A DNA stretch of 64,000 nucleotides from Lunularia cruciata (GCA_948567375.1 OX419756.1:67001-131000); one strand, 5' to 3'; positions 11,073-23,368 are shown, numbered from the stretch's first letter. Notes: generated by a model not told the origin, from the letters alone. A program made the numbers and translations.

Positions 11073-12962
11073 TATGACAACCCGACAAATATCACTTTTG
11101 CGGTAATTGGGTAAGTAAAGTTTGTTCCCGCAAAGATACAAGTCAGAAATGTCCAAATACAAAGTCAAACAGTAACAATGTAGTTCTTCTTGGTTGTGTC
11201 TTTAATCTCTCAGGTAGAAACCACACCCAGAAGAGAGTAATAAGCATTGATTTGCAGTCTTGTCACAAATTAACACTCCATAATCACAACTCCTTCAATT
11301 CTTTCCAAAAAATCTTGATTGTGATGATTCAGGCTCTCCTAAAAATGGCACTTCACTGCAAAACAACTGCACCTCATAATTGTGTTCCACCCCTCCATTG
11401 AAGGCACAACTTCCTTGATCAAAATTGCTTCACATCAACCTCACATTGCACTCACAAATACAAAATACTACCAACACCACAATTCCTCTCAGATCTGTTA
11501 AGGCATTGCTTTGATTGCACCTCACTCAAGATCAAACACACAAAATGAAGAACAAGGCTACGGAATCCAACATCCAACAAACACACTGACTTGCACTTCG
11601 AATTTCTTCATACACTCACAACTACAAGTACAATGTTGATACTCGGAATCAAGCTCAAGCGACGAGCACTGCTTCATAGCACTTTGCTTTATCTAGTCTC
11701 AGAAATTATGAGCACTGAACAACATTTGACTGCGAATGCCACTCTTAAATAGTGAACAAATCGATAGTTCTAACAACTATACCGTTCTACAACAACTTTT
11801 CTAACCTATAGATCCAAAATGACAATGCACCTCTTCATATCTGCCTCTTCATATCTCAAAATTGTTACTACTCCAATCCGATGTCTACTTCGTCTTCGGC
11901 TTTCAAACCCGAACCCAAAGTAATCTTACTTCCTACCACATTGTCTTCGGGTTTCATATCTTCTACTTCTTCTATCAGATCCAGCAATTATCTTTCCTAA
12001 TCTAAAATTCCACTAGTGGGCAACCCTTCTAAACCTTCATCTCTTGACCCACTCTTCTCTAAAGTATCAAATGTCAAATCCAAAGACACTTGCACTCCTA
12101 TCTCTCTTACTTCGGGTTTAACTACTATCAATTCTTTTGCTAATTCTATTGTGTCATCATCAACAATTATAATTGAAAGTATGAATACACTATCTACACC
12201 TTCAATTTGCAACCCACTCTCCCCTTATCACTCATGTAACTGACCCAAAGACACTTATTGTTTGATCTTGCACTTCAGGTTTATTCACTACTGCTACTTC
12301 TCCTTCAATTCATGTTCCATCTTCAATCATAATTGAAATTGAAGTCATGGGTATCCTAACTATCTTCTTTCCCTACTTTAACTTCCTCTGATGCTTCCCG
12401 CAAGATTCCCAAAGTCACCTTCACTGCACTCCAAGGTTGGACTTCCTCAAATTTAGTTGGTCATCTTAATCTTGAGGTGAAGTCTTTAAACCTGAAGTCC
12501 AAAGTACGAAGTCTCATTGACCCGAATACAGTAACCCAAAGTACATCTACTCTAGAAACTTCAAATGCTTGTAACTTCTTCTACAAAAGTTCAAACTTTG
12601 CAATTTTGGTGGCAACGGAAAGCCTTGAACGAGACGCTTCCAACTAGATATAGCACGCTTGATTTGAACTTGTGTGTATTGAGATATAGCCCACGCAAGA
12701 ATCCTAACCTGCAACTTCAATTTCTTCTTCGGGTTTGTCCTCCTTCAACGTTTGATCCGAGTTTTTGCCTCCTCTAACAAGAAGTAAAATTCTTTGGGTT
12801 TGATCCAGTCCAAGTCCTTCTTCCTCTTACACAAAGTAGACTCCCTGGGGTCTGATCAAAACACAAGTTTGCACTCATTTCTTCTCCATTTGGTTTCAAT
12901 TTGGTTTTAGTAAGGCACTTTTTCTTCAAAACTCGTCTAAAATGAAAAATGTGGGTACCACA
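11073..12962 (-). repeat. Type S LTR shared by LCO-1 and LCO-2
   Basis: 1890 bp. It is the 5' LTR of LCO-1 (PBS and gag follow on its left) and also the 3' LTR of LCO-2 (polypurine tract directly on its right at 12963). It carries the C-terminal tail of the LTR-encoded protein at 11880-12212, interrupted by a stop near 12000. A shared LTR is best explained by recombination between the LTRs of two insertions. Confidence 0.9.
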
Positions 12963-12973
12963 TACCCCCTCCC

Positions 12974-13230
12974 TCAAATGTGAGCGTCCCTACAAACATA
13001 GACCTTGGGTGTCTTAGAGACTTCCGAGTGTATGGTCCAATATCTCCGAACTCTCCACCTGTTTACTTGAGTGGCAAAAGGATTACCTTCCAAGTCTACA
13101 AGCTGCATGGACCCATTTTCGTAAAGATGAAGAACTTGATAGGGACCCATCCATCTCAAATGCAACTTGCTTGGAAAAAATATTTGGCGATTGTCATATA
13201 ACAAAACCAAATCTCCTTCACGTACAGCTA
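12974..13230 (-). pseudogene. Integrase C-terminus of LCO-2
   Basis: A 78-codon block nearly identical to the LCO-1 integrase end (L-V/L-L-Y-D-N-R-Q-I-F-F, L-H-L-R-W-M-G-P-Y-Q-V). The homology stops at about 13230, where RNase H sequence starts abruptly. The rest of the integrase resumes at about 14886. The polypurine tract at 12963-12979 lies just downstream on the element strand. Confidence 0.85.
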
Positions 13231-14885
13231 CTGAAAAATCTCGGAAAAATCTGCCTTCTTGACCAAATGTTGCAATGCGTAATGGTCAACATAGAAGACA
13301 AACTCATATCCTAGTAGGTAGTCGTGAAATTTCTTGCAGGCATACACCATTCCGAGTACTTCTCTCTTAGTTGTGAAATAGTTCTTTTTTGAAATTGAAA
13401 GTTGTTGGTTGGCATAATAGATGGGGTAATCCTTCTTGTTGTCCTTTTGACTTAAGACTACTCCAATTGCCATGGATGAAGTATCCACATATACATGAAA
13501 AGGGACATTGCAATTTGGGGTCCTCATGACTGGTGCTTCAACTTGTTTCTTCTTTAATACTTGGAAAGCTTCTTCTTGACTTGCTTCCCATAGGTAGTCT
13601 TTGGATTTCTTCAGAAGCTTTGTAAGGTGTGCAACAAGCACCACATAGTTTGAAACGAAGTGTTTGTAGTATCCTACATGTCCCAAGAAGGCTCTCAACT
13701 CCCAAATTTTCTTTGGAGATTCCAAAGCTTAGATTAGTTTAACCTTCTCGACATCAACCTTCAATACCTTGGCTTGACACCCGATGCCCGAGAAGAATTC
13801 CCTCCTTCATTGCAAAGAAGCATTTCTCTGGGTGTAATGACAGACCAAAAAAATGACACCTTTCAAAAGTTTAGCAAAAGTAATCCAAATGTACATCTCT
13901 TTGCCCAAACACACAAAAATCATCAATGAAGACTTCCACAAATTTGCACAGGAAATCCTTAAAGATCAAATTCATCATCTGCTAGAAAGTAACGGGAGCA
14001 TTACACAACCCAAAGGGCATTTGATTGTAAGCAAAAGTGCCCCAATCAATAGTGAATGTGGTTTTGTCTTTGTCCTCATCTTGGATGGATACTTGATTGT
14101 ACTCTGAAAATCCATCAAGAAAACTATAACAAGGGTGACAAGCTACTTGATCCAAAATTGCATCGGTAAAAAGCAAGGGATGATGATCCTTCCTTGTGAC
14201 TACATTTAACTTGCCAAAATCTTGGCACACTTGAATCTTCCCCATTTTCTTCTTTGGAACAATGACAATGGGTGAAACCCATTCACTACATAAGATAGGA
14301 AAGATTATTCCGGCCCCCAAGTACTTGTCAATTTCATCTTTCACCAGAAGTGAGTACTTTGGGTTTAGGTGGTATTGTCTCTGCCAAACTAGAACTATGC
14401 CTTCAACCAAATCAATCCGGTGTTATCCAAATTCTTGTGGAATACCCGGCATTTGATCAATAGACCAGACAAATAAATATTGGAATTCTATAAACAGGGC
14501 AATGTATCTTGCCAACTCCTCCAAAGTGACTATATTTGAAAATTTGAAAATTTTTTCCTTTAGTCAAGACAATATCTTGATAGGCATTGGAGTTGATGAT
14601 TCCTTCGACATGACTCACTCAGCTTAATCCAAGTCAAGCTGCCATCAAACCTCATCCCTCCAAGTCATGTTCACCCGAGGCAAGGTCATATGGGTCTTCA
14701 TCTTCTACATCCACCTCATAACATCCCAATTGACTTGGACTTTGTCTTCGGAATCTTCTGAGGACAAAGACAACGTATCTTCAGATTTGTCCTTGTCTTC
14801 TGACAAACTTGTTTCCCCAAGATGGGGAACCTTCATCCAACTCACAATCACCAGCTTTTGATCTTTGGACAAAATGTCTTCCAAC
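13231..14885 (-). pseudogene. Misplaced RNase H-RT-linker block within LCO-2 integrase
   Basis: A block of about 1.65 kb in the same orientation contains, on the minus strand, a pol linker (E-T-S-L-S-E-D-K-D-K-S-E-D, near 14800), RT (13982-14410, with M-P-F-G-L-C-N-A-P), and RNase H (13228-13725, with V-Y-V-D-T-S-S-M-A and F-Y-V-D-H-Y-A-L-Q). It sits between two halves of the integrase, so part of pol is present twice in this element. About 0.1 kb of integrase, judged against LCO-1, is missing at the junction. Confidence 0.85.
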
Positions 14886-15720
14886 AATTGTTCCTCACAA
14901 AGAATTCGATATGTTGGGACTTCAAATTCAACTGGTAGTATGGGGTGCAAGCCGTATGTCAAGAAGTATGGAGTTTGCTTGGTTGTGAGCTTTTCTATCA
15001 TTTGATATGCCCACAACATGGCTGGTAACTTTGTGTCCCAGTCATAGGCATAATTGACAATCACCTTATTCAGAATTTTGCAGAGTAACCCATTTGCCTT
15101 TTCTGTTAAGCCATTTGCTTTTGGATTATAAGGAGTTGTCTTTCAATGTTTCATATGAAAGTATTTGGTTAATGCCTCCATCATAGAGTTCAGAAAATGT
15201 GTCCCTCTGTCACTGACCAATTCCAAAGGACATCCATATTGGGAGATGATATTCCAAAAGAGAAATTCTGCCACTATTTCTGCATCATCTCTACGAGTTG
15301 CTTCAACTTCAACCATCTTGGTAGCATAGTTAGTGCAAACCAAAATGTAGCATTTTCTTGTGACTTGGGTTACCAGTTGTATTGGTCCCACAAAATCAAT
15401 TCCCCATTTCTTGAATGGAGCCAATGGTAAAATTGGTCTCAAAGGCCATTGGGAAGTAGCTATTGGCTTTCCCATTCTCTAACAAGCACCACAGCTTTGG
15501 ATATGGGCATACATATCTTTGTACATCATAGGCCACCAATACCCCAAAGAAAGAATCTTCTATATAGTATTCTTTAGGGCATAGTGTCCTCCTGATGCTT
15601 TGGAATGTAAAGACTCAATTACGCCTCTGACTTTGTATAACTCCAAGCATTGCCAAAGTACTTCATCTTCACCCATCTTGAATAAAATGTTGTGTTTTAG
15701 CTAATACGGCCCCATTTTCT
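14886..15720 (-). pseudogene. Integrase zinc region and core of LCO-2
   Basis: Minus-strand blocks at 14886-15064 (W-A-Y-Q-M-I-E-K, T-P-Y-F-L-T-Y-G-L-H-P-I-L-P-V) and 15143-15475 (W-G-I-D-F-V-G-P-I and V-S-D-R-G-T-H-F-L-N) align with the LCO-1 integrase. The zinc region at 15480-15720 is read in other frames. The triad Glu region near 15100 is also broken by frame changes. Confidence 0.85.
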
Positions 15721-16085
15721 TGAAGAAGACTGCCCTTTGCTCTGGGTCCAGCCCTTCAAGACATTAGAGAGTATGCAGATAAGATATTTGGCTGCATACC
15801 TTGTACTTTGCATTGCTACTAATTGATATAACTCTTTGTCAAGGAACCAATTGTCAATCTCCCATTCATGGTCTTGAGTTTCCAACCTGGACATGAAGTC
15901 TGCATTAGAATGCAAAGCTCTCTTCCTTACTTGTACAATATATATAAATTCTTGTAACAACAAGATCCATCTTGCTAGTTTCCCGGACAAATCTGCCTTA
16001 TAATAAGATGTTGCAATGCGTAATGGTCAACATAGAAGACAAACTCGTATCCTAGCAGCTAATGGAAAAATTTCTTGCAAGCATA
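15721..16085 (-). pseudogene. RNase H remnant of LCO-2
   Basis: The block at 15697-15990 has R-W-I-L-L-L-Q-E-F and the linker E-T-Q-D-H-E-W-E-I-D. The RNase H core is cut at about 16085, where RT sequence follows directly on its right, so several hundred bases of the RNase H N-terminus and RT thumb are deleted compared with LCO-1. Confidence 0.8.
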
Positions 16086-16850
16086 GCTCCCAAATGTTCT
16101 TTGGAGATTCCAAAGCTGAGATTTCTTTAACCTTCTTGACATCAACTTTGATACCTTGGCTTGACACCCAATGCCCCATAAGAATTCCCTCCTTCATTGC
16201 AAAGAAGCATTTCTCCGGGTGTAATAATAGACCAGCAAAATGACATCTTTTCAAAAGTTTGGCAAAGGTAATCCAAATGTACATCTCTTCGCCCAAACAC
16301 ACAAAAATCATCAATGAAGACTTCCACAAATTTGCACATGAAATCCTTGAAGATCAAATTTATCATCTGCTGGAAAGTAGCGGGAGCATTACACAACCCA
16401 AAGGGCATTTGATTGTAAGCAAAAGTGACCCAATTGGTAGTAAATGTGGTTTTGTCTTTGTCCTCTTCTTGGATGGATACTTGATTGTACCCTAAAAATC
16501 CATCAAGAAAACTATAACAAGGGTGACAAGCTACTTGATCCAAAATTGCATCGGTAAAAGGCAAGGGATGATGATCCTTCCTTGTGACTGCATTTAACTT
16601 GCGGAAATCTTGGCACACTCAAATCTTTCCCGTTTTCTTCTTTGAGATAGTGAAAATGGATGAGACCCATTCATTACTTAAGATAGGAAAGATTATTCCG
16701 GCTACCAAGTACTTGTCAATTTCAACTTTCACCAAAAGCAAGTACTTTGGGTTCAGGCGGTATTGTCTTTGCCAAACCGGAACCGCACCTTCAACCAGAT
16801 CAATCTGATGTTATCCAAATTCTTGTGGAATACCCGACATTTGATCAATA
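16086..16850 (-). pseudogene. RT of LCO-2
   Basis: The 158-codon frame 16142-16618 reads V-C-Q-D-F-R-K-L-N, F-L-D-G-F-L-G-Y-N-Q, M-P-F-G-L-C-N-A-P-A-T-F-Q-Q and V-E-V-F-I-D-D-F-C-V-F-G. The N-terminal part (E-I-D-K-Y-L ... P-I-V-x-V) lies at 16620-16850. It is the best preserved RT palm of LCO-2, with the FIDD catalytic box intact. Confidence 0.88.
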
Positions 16851-16852
16851 AA

Positions 16853-18180
16853 CTAGGCAAATACATCCAAGAATTCTATTAATAGGGCTGTGTATCTTGC
16901 CAACTCCTCCATAGTGATTGTCTTTGAAATTCTCAAAATATTTCCTTCAATCAAAACAACATCTTGACAGTCATCAAGGTTGATGACACCTTTAACGTGG
17001 CTTACTTGGCTTAATCCAAGCCGAGCTGCCATCAAACCCCCTTCCTCCAAGTCATGTTCATCCAAGGCAAGGTCATATGGGTCTTTGTCTTCTATATCCA
17101 CCTTGTAACATTCCAAGTAATTGACTTGGACTTTGTCTTTGGAGTCTTCTGAGGACAAAGACGAGGTGTCTTCAAATTCATCCTCATCTTCTAACAAACT
17201 TGTTTCTCCAAGACGGAGAACCTTTGTCCAACTCATAGTCACCAACTTCTGATCTTTGGAAAAAATGTCCTTGAACCGTAGCTTATGCTGGTGCCAATCC
17301 ACCACAACTTGGGCATTGTACAACCAAGGTAACCAGTTTTGGTCACTCATTGCAACACAATGTAATTCAACTTGAAGGGCACCCCTCCAATGATCATGGT
17401 AATGTTTGACAGCATGCCCAATGGCCCTCTCTTGGTTTGGTCTACAAATTTCAAGACTTGAGGTGTTGGCTCAAACGTATGATACCCCAATCAATTTGTA
17501 GTATCTTTGGTCATGACATTCAATCATGAATCAATGGGTATCAATATGATTTTGCACCCTGCAATCTTTGCATCAACCTTGGGAGATCCCAGATCCTCTT
17601 GTTCAATATGATATATGGCGGGCAGGTCTGTCTTAGACATCGCCCTTATTTTCTTGAGGGCAAAATTCAACTGCCTCTTGTACAGCTTATTATCTTCCCA
17701 CAACTGCTTAAATGTGATGTTTGTAGTTATGGCTCCCAAATATGCCACAATATTGTATTGGAGTAATCCTCTCAATTTCACCATCTTCACCTTCTGCTTT
17801 GTATTCAAAGTCTCTCCACATTCAAAGTTGACTTTGGGATGCTTCATGATGGTGATGAGGGTACTAGTGGTCTTAACCCAAGGTTCTTCGGGTAAGCCCA
17901 CCTTGGCTTGTATCAGATTCTTTACTTTGGATCTGATGTCTGCCTGAAAAACTAGAGGCTTTGTCTTCATCTCCTCCTCCAAACTCAGTTCCCGGGTTTT
18001 GAGTACCACTTCCTTGAGCTCTTTTTGCAAGGCTTTAGCTTTGCCTTTTGCAAGGATCTTTTTCTCCTTGGTAGAAAGGATTGACTTTGGGTACCTCTTT
18101 GCTTTTTGTGAGGATGATGAGGTCATACTCAGTTCCTTGGAATCACGCTTCTTCTTGCCGGCACGTGTCTCAACCTTCAA
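16853..18180 (-). pseudogene. Protease and flanking linkers of LCO-2
   Basis: 16853-17350 is the acidic protease-to-RT linker, starting with the W-L-Y-N-A-Q-V-V-V-D-W-H-Q end of the protease. The 218-codon frame 17524-18180 holds the Lys/Glu-rich linker between the knuckles and the protease (F-K-Q-L-W-E-D-N-K-L-Y-K). It ends in I-P-I-D-S at the protease active site. Between 17350 and 17524 the protease is frameshifted. Confidence 0.85.
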
Positions 18181-18295
18181 AATTTTGAGATCCGGCCATT
18201 CTCCTTTTGAGGCTAGGCTCCCTTCTTGAGGTCTCTCCTCCTCAAGTGTTATACAATTTACATGAGTATCACCCTTTTCTTGAAGCTCAACATGC

Positions 18296-18810
18296 TCAGC
18301 CGGGGTCTATACATATTTTATATGTATAGACCCCGGCTTTGTGTTTGGCGGCTTTGTGTTTGGTGGATGCGGGCATTGGTTGCGTGTATGACCCAATCCT
18401 TTGCAATTTCCACATAGGGGAACATACCTTATTTGTTGTCTTGGCTCCGGACAATTGGGTGACTAATGTCCCATCGAGCCACAATTGTAACATGCTCCAG
18501 GTGCAACATTCTGAGGTCGATTTTGGTTGCTCATTGGTGGTCTTTGTGGGAGAGCATTGGGGTTATACTCCCTTGGTCCGTCGGTCGGACCTTGATATGA
18601 TATGCTTGTCTGAGGAAGTACCTCTTGGGTTTGGTTTCCACTTCCTCTTCCTCTTCCTGATTCCATCCCAGAACTCAATCAATTTGCTACACCGGAAATG
18701 CATTATGAGTATTGCATTCTGTATTTGCATGGCCGGACTTGCCACATGTGGTGCACCACACATTGGATCTGCCAATTGATGGAGGCTTCCTTTGGTCCTT
18801 CGCCCCAATC
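18296..18810 (-). pseudogene. Nucleocapsid knuckles of LCO-2
   Basis: Three CCHC knuckles can be traced in changing frames: C-Y-N-C-G-S-M-G-H (18463-18678), a second near 18370-18410, and a third near 18710-18740. A perfect 37-base palindrome at the downstream edge (18300-18336) is not present in LCO-1 or LCO-3. Confidence 0.8.
18300..18336. repeat. Perfect 16-bp inverted repeat with 5-bp loop
   Basis: The arms CCGGGGTCTATACATA and TATGTATAGACCCCGG flank TTTTA. LCO-1 and LCO-3 carry only one arm-like copy here (GGGGTCTGTACATA) followed by different sequence. The second arm therefore arose in this copy, probably by template switching during replication. Confidence 0.9.
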
Positions 18811-18829
18811 ATCTGGATCTTAAAATCCA

Positions 18830-19549
18830 AAAAATCCTTTATGAGGGCATCTTGCTTGGTATTAGCCTTATGCTGGGGGTGTCAATGGTTTCTTACCCCC
18901 ACATCTTTGTATTCTTCTTGGCTTTGATTCTTCTTCAGACTCCAAAGAAGAACTTGAAGACGTAGAGGATTCCTCCGAAGAAGGGGATGTACTGCGAGAA
19001 GCTTTCCTTTTGGACTTCTTGCCTTTCTTCTCCCGATTTCTTTCATTGCTGGTAGAGTGAGAGTGAGCCACCTCATAACGGGCGACATATTTGAGTACCT
19101 TGTCCAGGGAAGTTACATTCCTCTCCCTGGAAAAGATCCAAATCTCTGGGGAAAGTCCTCCCAGGAACCATGTAATGGCTTGGGCATCGGAGTAACCCTC
19201 CACACCCAATTGCTTTGGGACTTGGTTCAAAGGTGCCATGAACCGCTCAGAGTAGGCTCTCAACTTCTCCTTCTTGCCTCTATCCAAATCGTTGAGCACC
19301 GCAAAGACGCTTGTATCATAGTCAACTTCCCGACAGTGTTCCAGGAAATTGTTTCACCCAGTCTGCCGGTACAGACCCTTCTAGGTTACATGGGTGTACC
19401 AGCTCTGAGCTTTCTTGGGGAGCAGACTTGGGAAAATTATAATTCAATCTGCCGAGTCATGTTCCTTGTTAGCAAAGGAGATGACTTCAAATTCTTTGAT
19501 GAATTCATCAGGGTCTTTGTCTTGTTCTGTCCCCTTATATTTTTGATAG
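18830..19549 (-). pseudogene. Gag core of LCO-2, downstream part
   Basis: The frame 18868-19299 has L-R-A-Y-S-E-R-F-M, S-D-A-Q-A-I-T-W-F-L-G-G-L and a Ser/Glu-rich tail. The capsid-like core continues to 19549 in other frames, where solo LTR Z interrupts it. The upstream part of the same gag is at 34219-34854. Confidence 0.85.
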
Positions 19550-20799
19550 TGTCATGCCATTTGTAGTTTCACATCTAGATGCCCGGACACTAGAGTTCTA
19601 GTGATAGTAGTTAGAGGCATTTTGGCCATTACTCATAGACTACTTTCCAACGGTCAGATTTCAAGTTTAGGGTACTGACTTCATGGTGGGGCCCACCATC
19701 ACTTGCACCGTCCGCACCGTCGGGTGTGCCATTAGTGGGACCGTTGGGAGGAGACCTAGGTCAAAATTAGGGGTATACCTTGGGAGTGCAGCTCTAGAGA
19801 GCTCACTTCTCTGATGTTGAGCCTTCGGGTTCCTAGCTAGAGTGGACAGAAAGCCGGCAAGCGTCACCTGGAGTCTCTATGCTATAGTGGGTGTGGCTTG
19901 ACTGTAATCAGTGCCTTATTGTTGGAAAGTTGTTGAGGATCAGATCAAGTATTGATCTGAGTTTGATTGATTCAAGTGGTAAATGATCTGATTATTGTGG
20001 CATGTGACAACCCGGCAAATATCACTTTTGTGGTAATTGGGTTAGTAAAGTTTGTTCCCGCAGAGATACGAGTCTGAATTGGTCAAATGCAAAGTCAAAC
20101 AGTAACAATGTAGTTCTTTGTGGTTGCATCTTTAATCTCTTAGGTAGAAACCACACCCAGAAGAGAGTAACAAACACTGATTCGCAGTCTTGTCACAAAT
20201 TAACACTCCATAATCACAACTCCATCAATTCTTTCCAAACAATCTTGATTGTGATGATTTAGGCTCTCCCAAAAATGGCACTTCAATGCAAAACAACTTT
20301 GCTTCAGAATTGTGTTCCACCTCTCCACTGAAGGCACAACTTCCTTGATCAAAATTGCTTCACATCAACTTCGCACTGCACTCACAAATGTAGAATACTA
20401 CCAACACTACAATTCCTCTCAAATCTGTCAAGGCATTGCTTTGATTGCACTTCACTCAGGATCAAACACACAGACTGAAGATCAAGGCTGCTGAATCTAA
20501 CATCCAACAAGCACACTAACTTGCACTTTGAATTTCTCCACACACTCACAAACACAATTACAAAGCTGATATTCGGAATCAAGCTTAAGCAACGAGCACT
20601 GCTTCACAACACTTCACTTTATCTATTCTTAGAAATAATGAGCAGTGAACAACATTTGACTACAAATGCCACTCTTAAATAGTGAAGCAATTGATAGTTA
20701 TCTTCCTACTGCACCTCTTGCTAATGACTCTACAAACCTGCAGATCCAAAATGACAATGCACTTCTTCATATCTGCCTATTCAAATCTCAAATCGGTTA

Positions 20800-23350
20800 C
20801 TAATCCGATCCGATGTCTACTTCTTCTTTGGCTTTCAAACCCAAACCCAAAGTAACTTTACTTCCTACTACTCTGTCCTCGGGTTTCACATCTCCTACAT
20901 TTTCTACCAGATCGAGCAATTCTCTTTCCTGATCTGAAATATCACTAGTGGGTAATCTATCTAACTCTTTTCTCCCGACCCACTCTTCTCTATTGTCTCC
21001 ACTGGCAACTCCGAAGACATCTGCACTCCTACTTCATCGACTTTGGGTTTGGCTCTAAAGTCTTTCCAAAGTCTATCTATCTCCAATTTCACTAAGTCTA
21101 GTCTAATCTCAATACTATCTTCTACTTCTAATGTCTTCCTATCTACACGCGTCTTGAGACTTATCAACAGCGCGTTCAAATCTGTGTCTTTCGCCTATCT
21201 CCTCCTCAACTCCTGCACCAACAACTTCAACTCGTGCAGCCTCGTCTCTTCAATCCGAATGCTAGCCTCTGTACTTAGCATTGCGTTCATTCTGAGGACA
21301 ATCTCCTTCAATGGCTCCAATCTCATCTTCCTTTCACATTCCCGATCTGCAAGCCAATCCTCTCTGTACATCGCCAATTCTGCCTCAAACTTGGCTTTCA
21401 CCGTTTCTTTCTCCTTCTCCTTCTGCTCAATCTTCTCCTCTTGATTACGAAGTAACACTCGTAACCTCTCCTCTTCTCTATATCTTACTGCCAACTCCCT
21501 TTGCCAAAGTTTCTTCTTCTCTTCTACACTCTCCATCACTCTATCGAGTTCTTGTTCCTTCACTACTACCTTCGCCATAGCATGGATAATTTATAATCTA
21601 GAATCAGCAAACTGCTGCTTCAAGATTTCATACTCTACTACTTGTCTCTCCCTTGCTATGTCACTCTTCTTAACAAGTTCCTCTCAATACATCACTTCTC
21701 TCTTCAATCACTTGATTCTGCACTTCTGCCTCCCCTTGCAGTACTTCCCTTTCCTCCTTGCCTCGGGTTATACTCTTCTTCAAATCTCGATAATACTTGC
21801 AAGACAGCCTTCACGTCTGGACATGTCAACTGCATCTCCTTCTTCTTGTGCTCCAACTTCACCAACAACAGCCACACAATCTTCCGCAGGTACTCCACTC
21901 CATTGCTTGCAACTACTTCCTCTTGCGTAGCAATCTCCTTCCTTACTTCTTGTTCACCCGATACTCGCCTCCTCCTCTGCAGTCTTTGTATCGGAATCGA
22001 TGCCTCACTTCTTGAGCTAGCATTTGCTTCTTCCTTCTTCACCTTACTTAGACCTGCTTCACACTTCGCCTTGCGTCTTGAGCAAACTCCCCTCTAAATT
22101 GCAAACTTCTTCTCCTCGGGCTCAGGTATCTCGTCCTCCAACTTTGCATTATCTTCTTCTTCGAGCTCTTCCCAAACTTCTTCTTCTTCTTCCGTAGCAG
22201 CCGGTACCGACATCATTTCTCCACCTTCATCACTGTTGCTACTCGTATCTCCACCTTGCAGCGTGAGCTCCAGTTCTTCCTTGCATTCTGAGTCTTTGGA
22301 ATTGCACTCAGCTTCGCCTTCTGAGTCTTCGTCTTCTGACATGATCACCACCATGCCTCTCCTCGGGTTTCCTGTCTTGGTCTTCCGAGGTCTTGTCTTG
22401 TCTTCGGCTTCTCCTTGCCGACTCCGCTTCTTTGACTTCGGAGTACTTGCTTCTATCTCTACGCTCTTACCCGTCGTTGTGTAGTACTCATCTGTGCTCC
22501 GGATTTGAAGAATGTACTGCTACTCCTCCACATCAACTTCTGTTCTCAAGTCGGGATGGAAGTGAGACACCATTCGATTTTGCTCCACCGAGTTGAGCAA
22601 CTTCAACCCGAGATAGAAGTGTGTTGCAAATGGCACGATGTAGTGTGGAGGCAACTTATCCCGCAAATTCCACACCATCTGTCTTGTCCTTCCATGGAAG
22701 CACCTTGCTCAATTAATCGGTCCTCCTGCAAACAGTTTATGGAAGAACACCGCTTGGTGTCTCATCACATAAGTAGTTCTCTCCGGCTTCAAGATTGTCA
22801 TGAGAGCACTCACAATCCCTCTCTTCACTGGATCCTTGTAACTCTCAACCTTATACCCATTCTTTGTTCTCTTCGAAGAGAAAGCATCTCTCACTTCTTT
22901 AGTCTCTTCTACTATTTCTCCCTTACCCAAGAATGTGGCACCCTGCTCTGCACTTGCTTCTCTCCCGAGCACTAATCTCCAATCCGACTCTGTCCAGCAA
23001 GCCGGATTTCCTCTCTTCCCCTCTTCCTCGGGGCCATCTAGACACTTACTCTTGATAATCTCAGTCATGAAACCTGGAAAATTGACATTCTAGTTCCATG
23101 CCAAGAACGTAATCCAAAGTCGGCTCAAGACTTTGATTCTTGCAATCACATCTAGCCTCCAAATCGCATGATTCCTCACTACAAATTTGGAGTTCTTCTT
23201 TCCTCCTCCCATCTCTCCTGCTTTCTCAATGTCTCTCGGTTTCACTCTCTTGACTTCTCCGCTACACACTAGCGCATCTTCAACTCTATTTCCCTTCCCA
23301 TGATCACTTGCAGGACGACTTCTCAACGGCAAAGGAAAATTGCTCAACAT
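20800..23350 (-). pseudogene. LTR-encoded coiled-coil protein, type A (copy in LCO-3)
   Basis: About 850 codons from ATG at 23350 to TAG at 20800, in the sense of the element and wholly inside the LTR. Order: N-terminal conserved region (about residues 1-290; R-L-D-V-I-A-R-I-K-V-L-S-R-L, A-C-W-T-E-S-D-W-R-L-V-L-G-R-E, P-I-N-W-A-R-C-F-H-G-R-T-R-Q), an acidic Glu/Ser-rich segment, a long coiled coil (21195-22042) rich in E, K, R and L, and the conserved C-terminal tail. This copy is broken: a stop replaces the second Trp of W-N-W-N, and several frameshifts occur. I do not recognise the family. The N-terminal region faintly recalls 'putative plant transposon protein' domains, but that is a guess. 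Confidence 0.8.
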
Positions 23351-23368
23351 TGCTTCATTGTTAGCCTG

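Larger units (their letters stand above)
3072..12962 (-). mobile_element. LCO-1, Ty3/gypsy element with type S LTRs
   Basis: Two type S LTRs (3072-4944 and 11073-12962) bracket a minus-strand internal region in the order PBS, gag, knuckles, protease, RT, RNase H, integrase, polypurine tract. The right LTR is therefore the 5' LTR. Flanks are 'aaagc' on the left and the internal region of LCO-2 on the right, so there is no target-site duplication. The right LTR is shared with LCO-2. Integrase after RNase H makes it Ty3/gypsy. A tRNA-Asp PBS, an RT with F-I-D-D and no chromodomain suggest the Athila/Tat side of the superfamily. Stops and frameshifts occur throughout the coding region. Confidence 0.9.

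Noticed and set aside
21642-22097. Plus-strand open frame of 151 codons
   Set aside because: It is the antisense of the Glu/Lys-rich coiled coil, whose complement is poor in stop codons. It has Ser/Leu/Pro-rich composition and no family signal.
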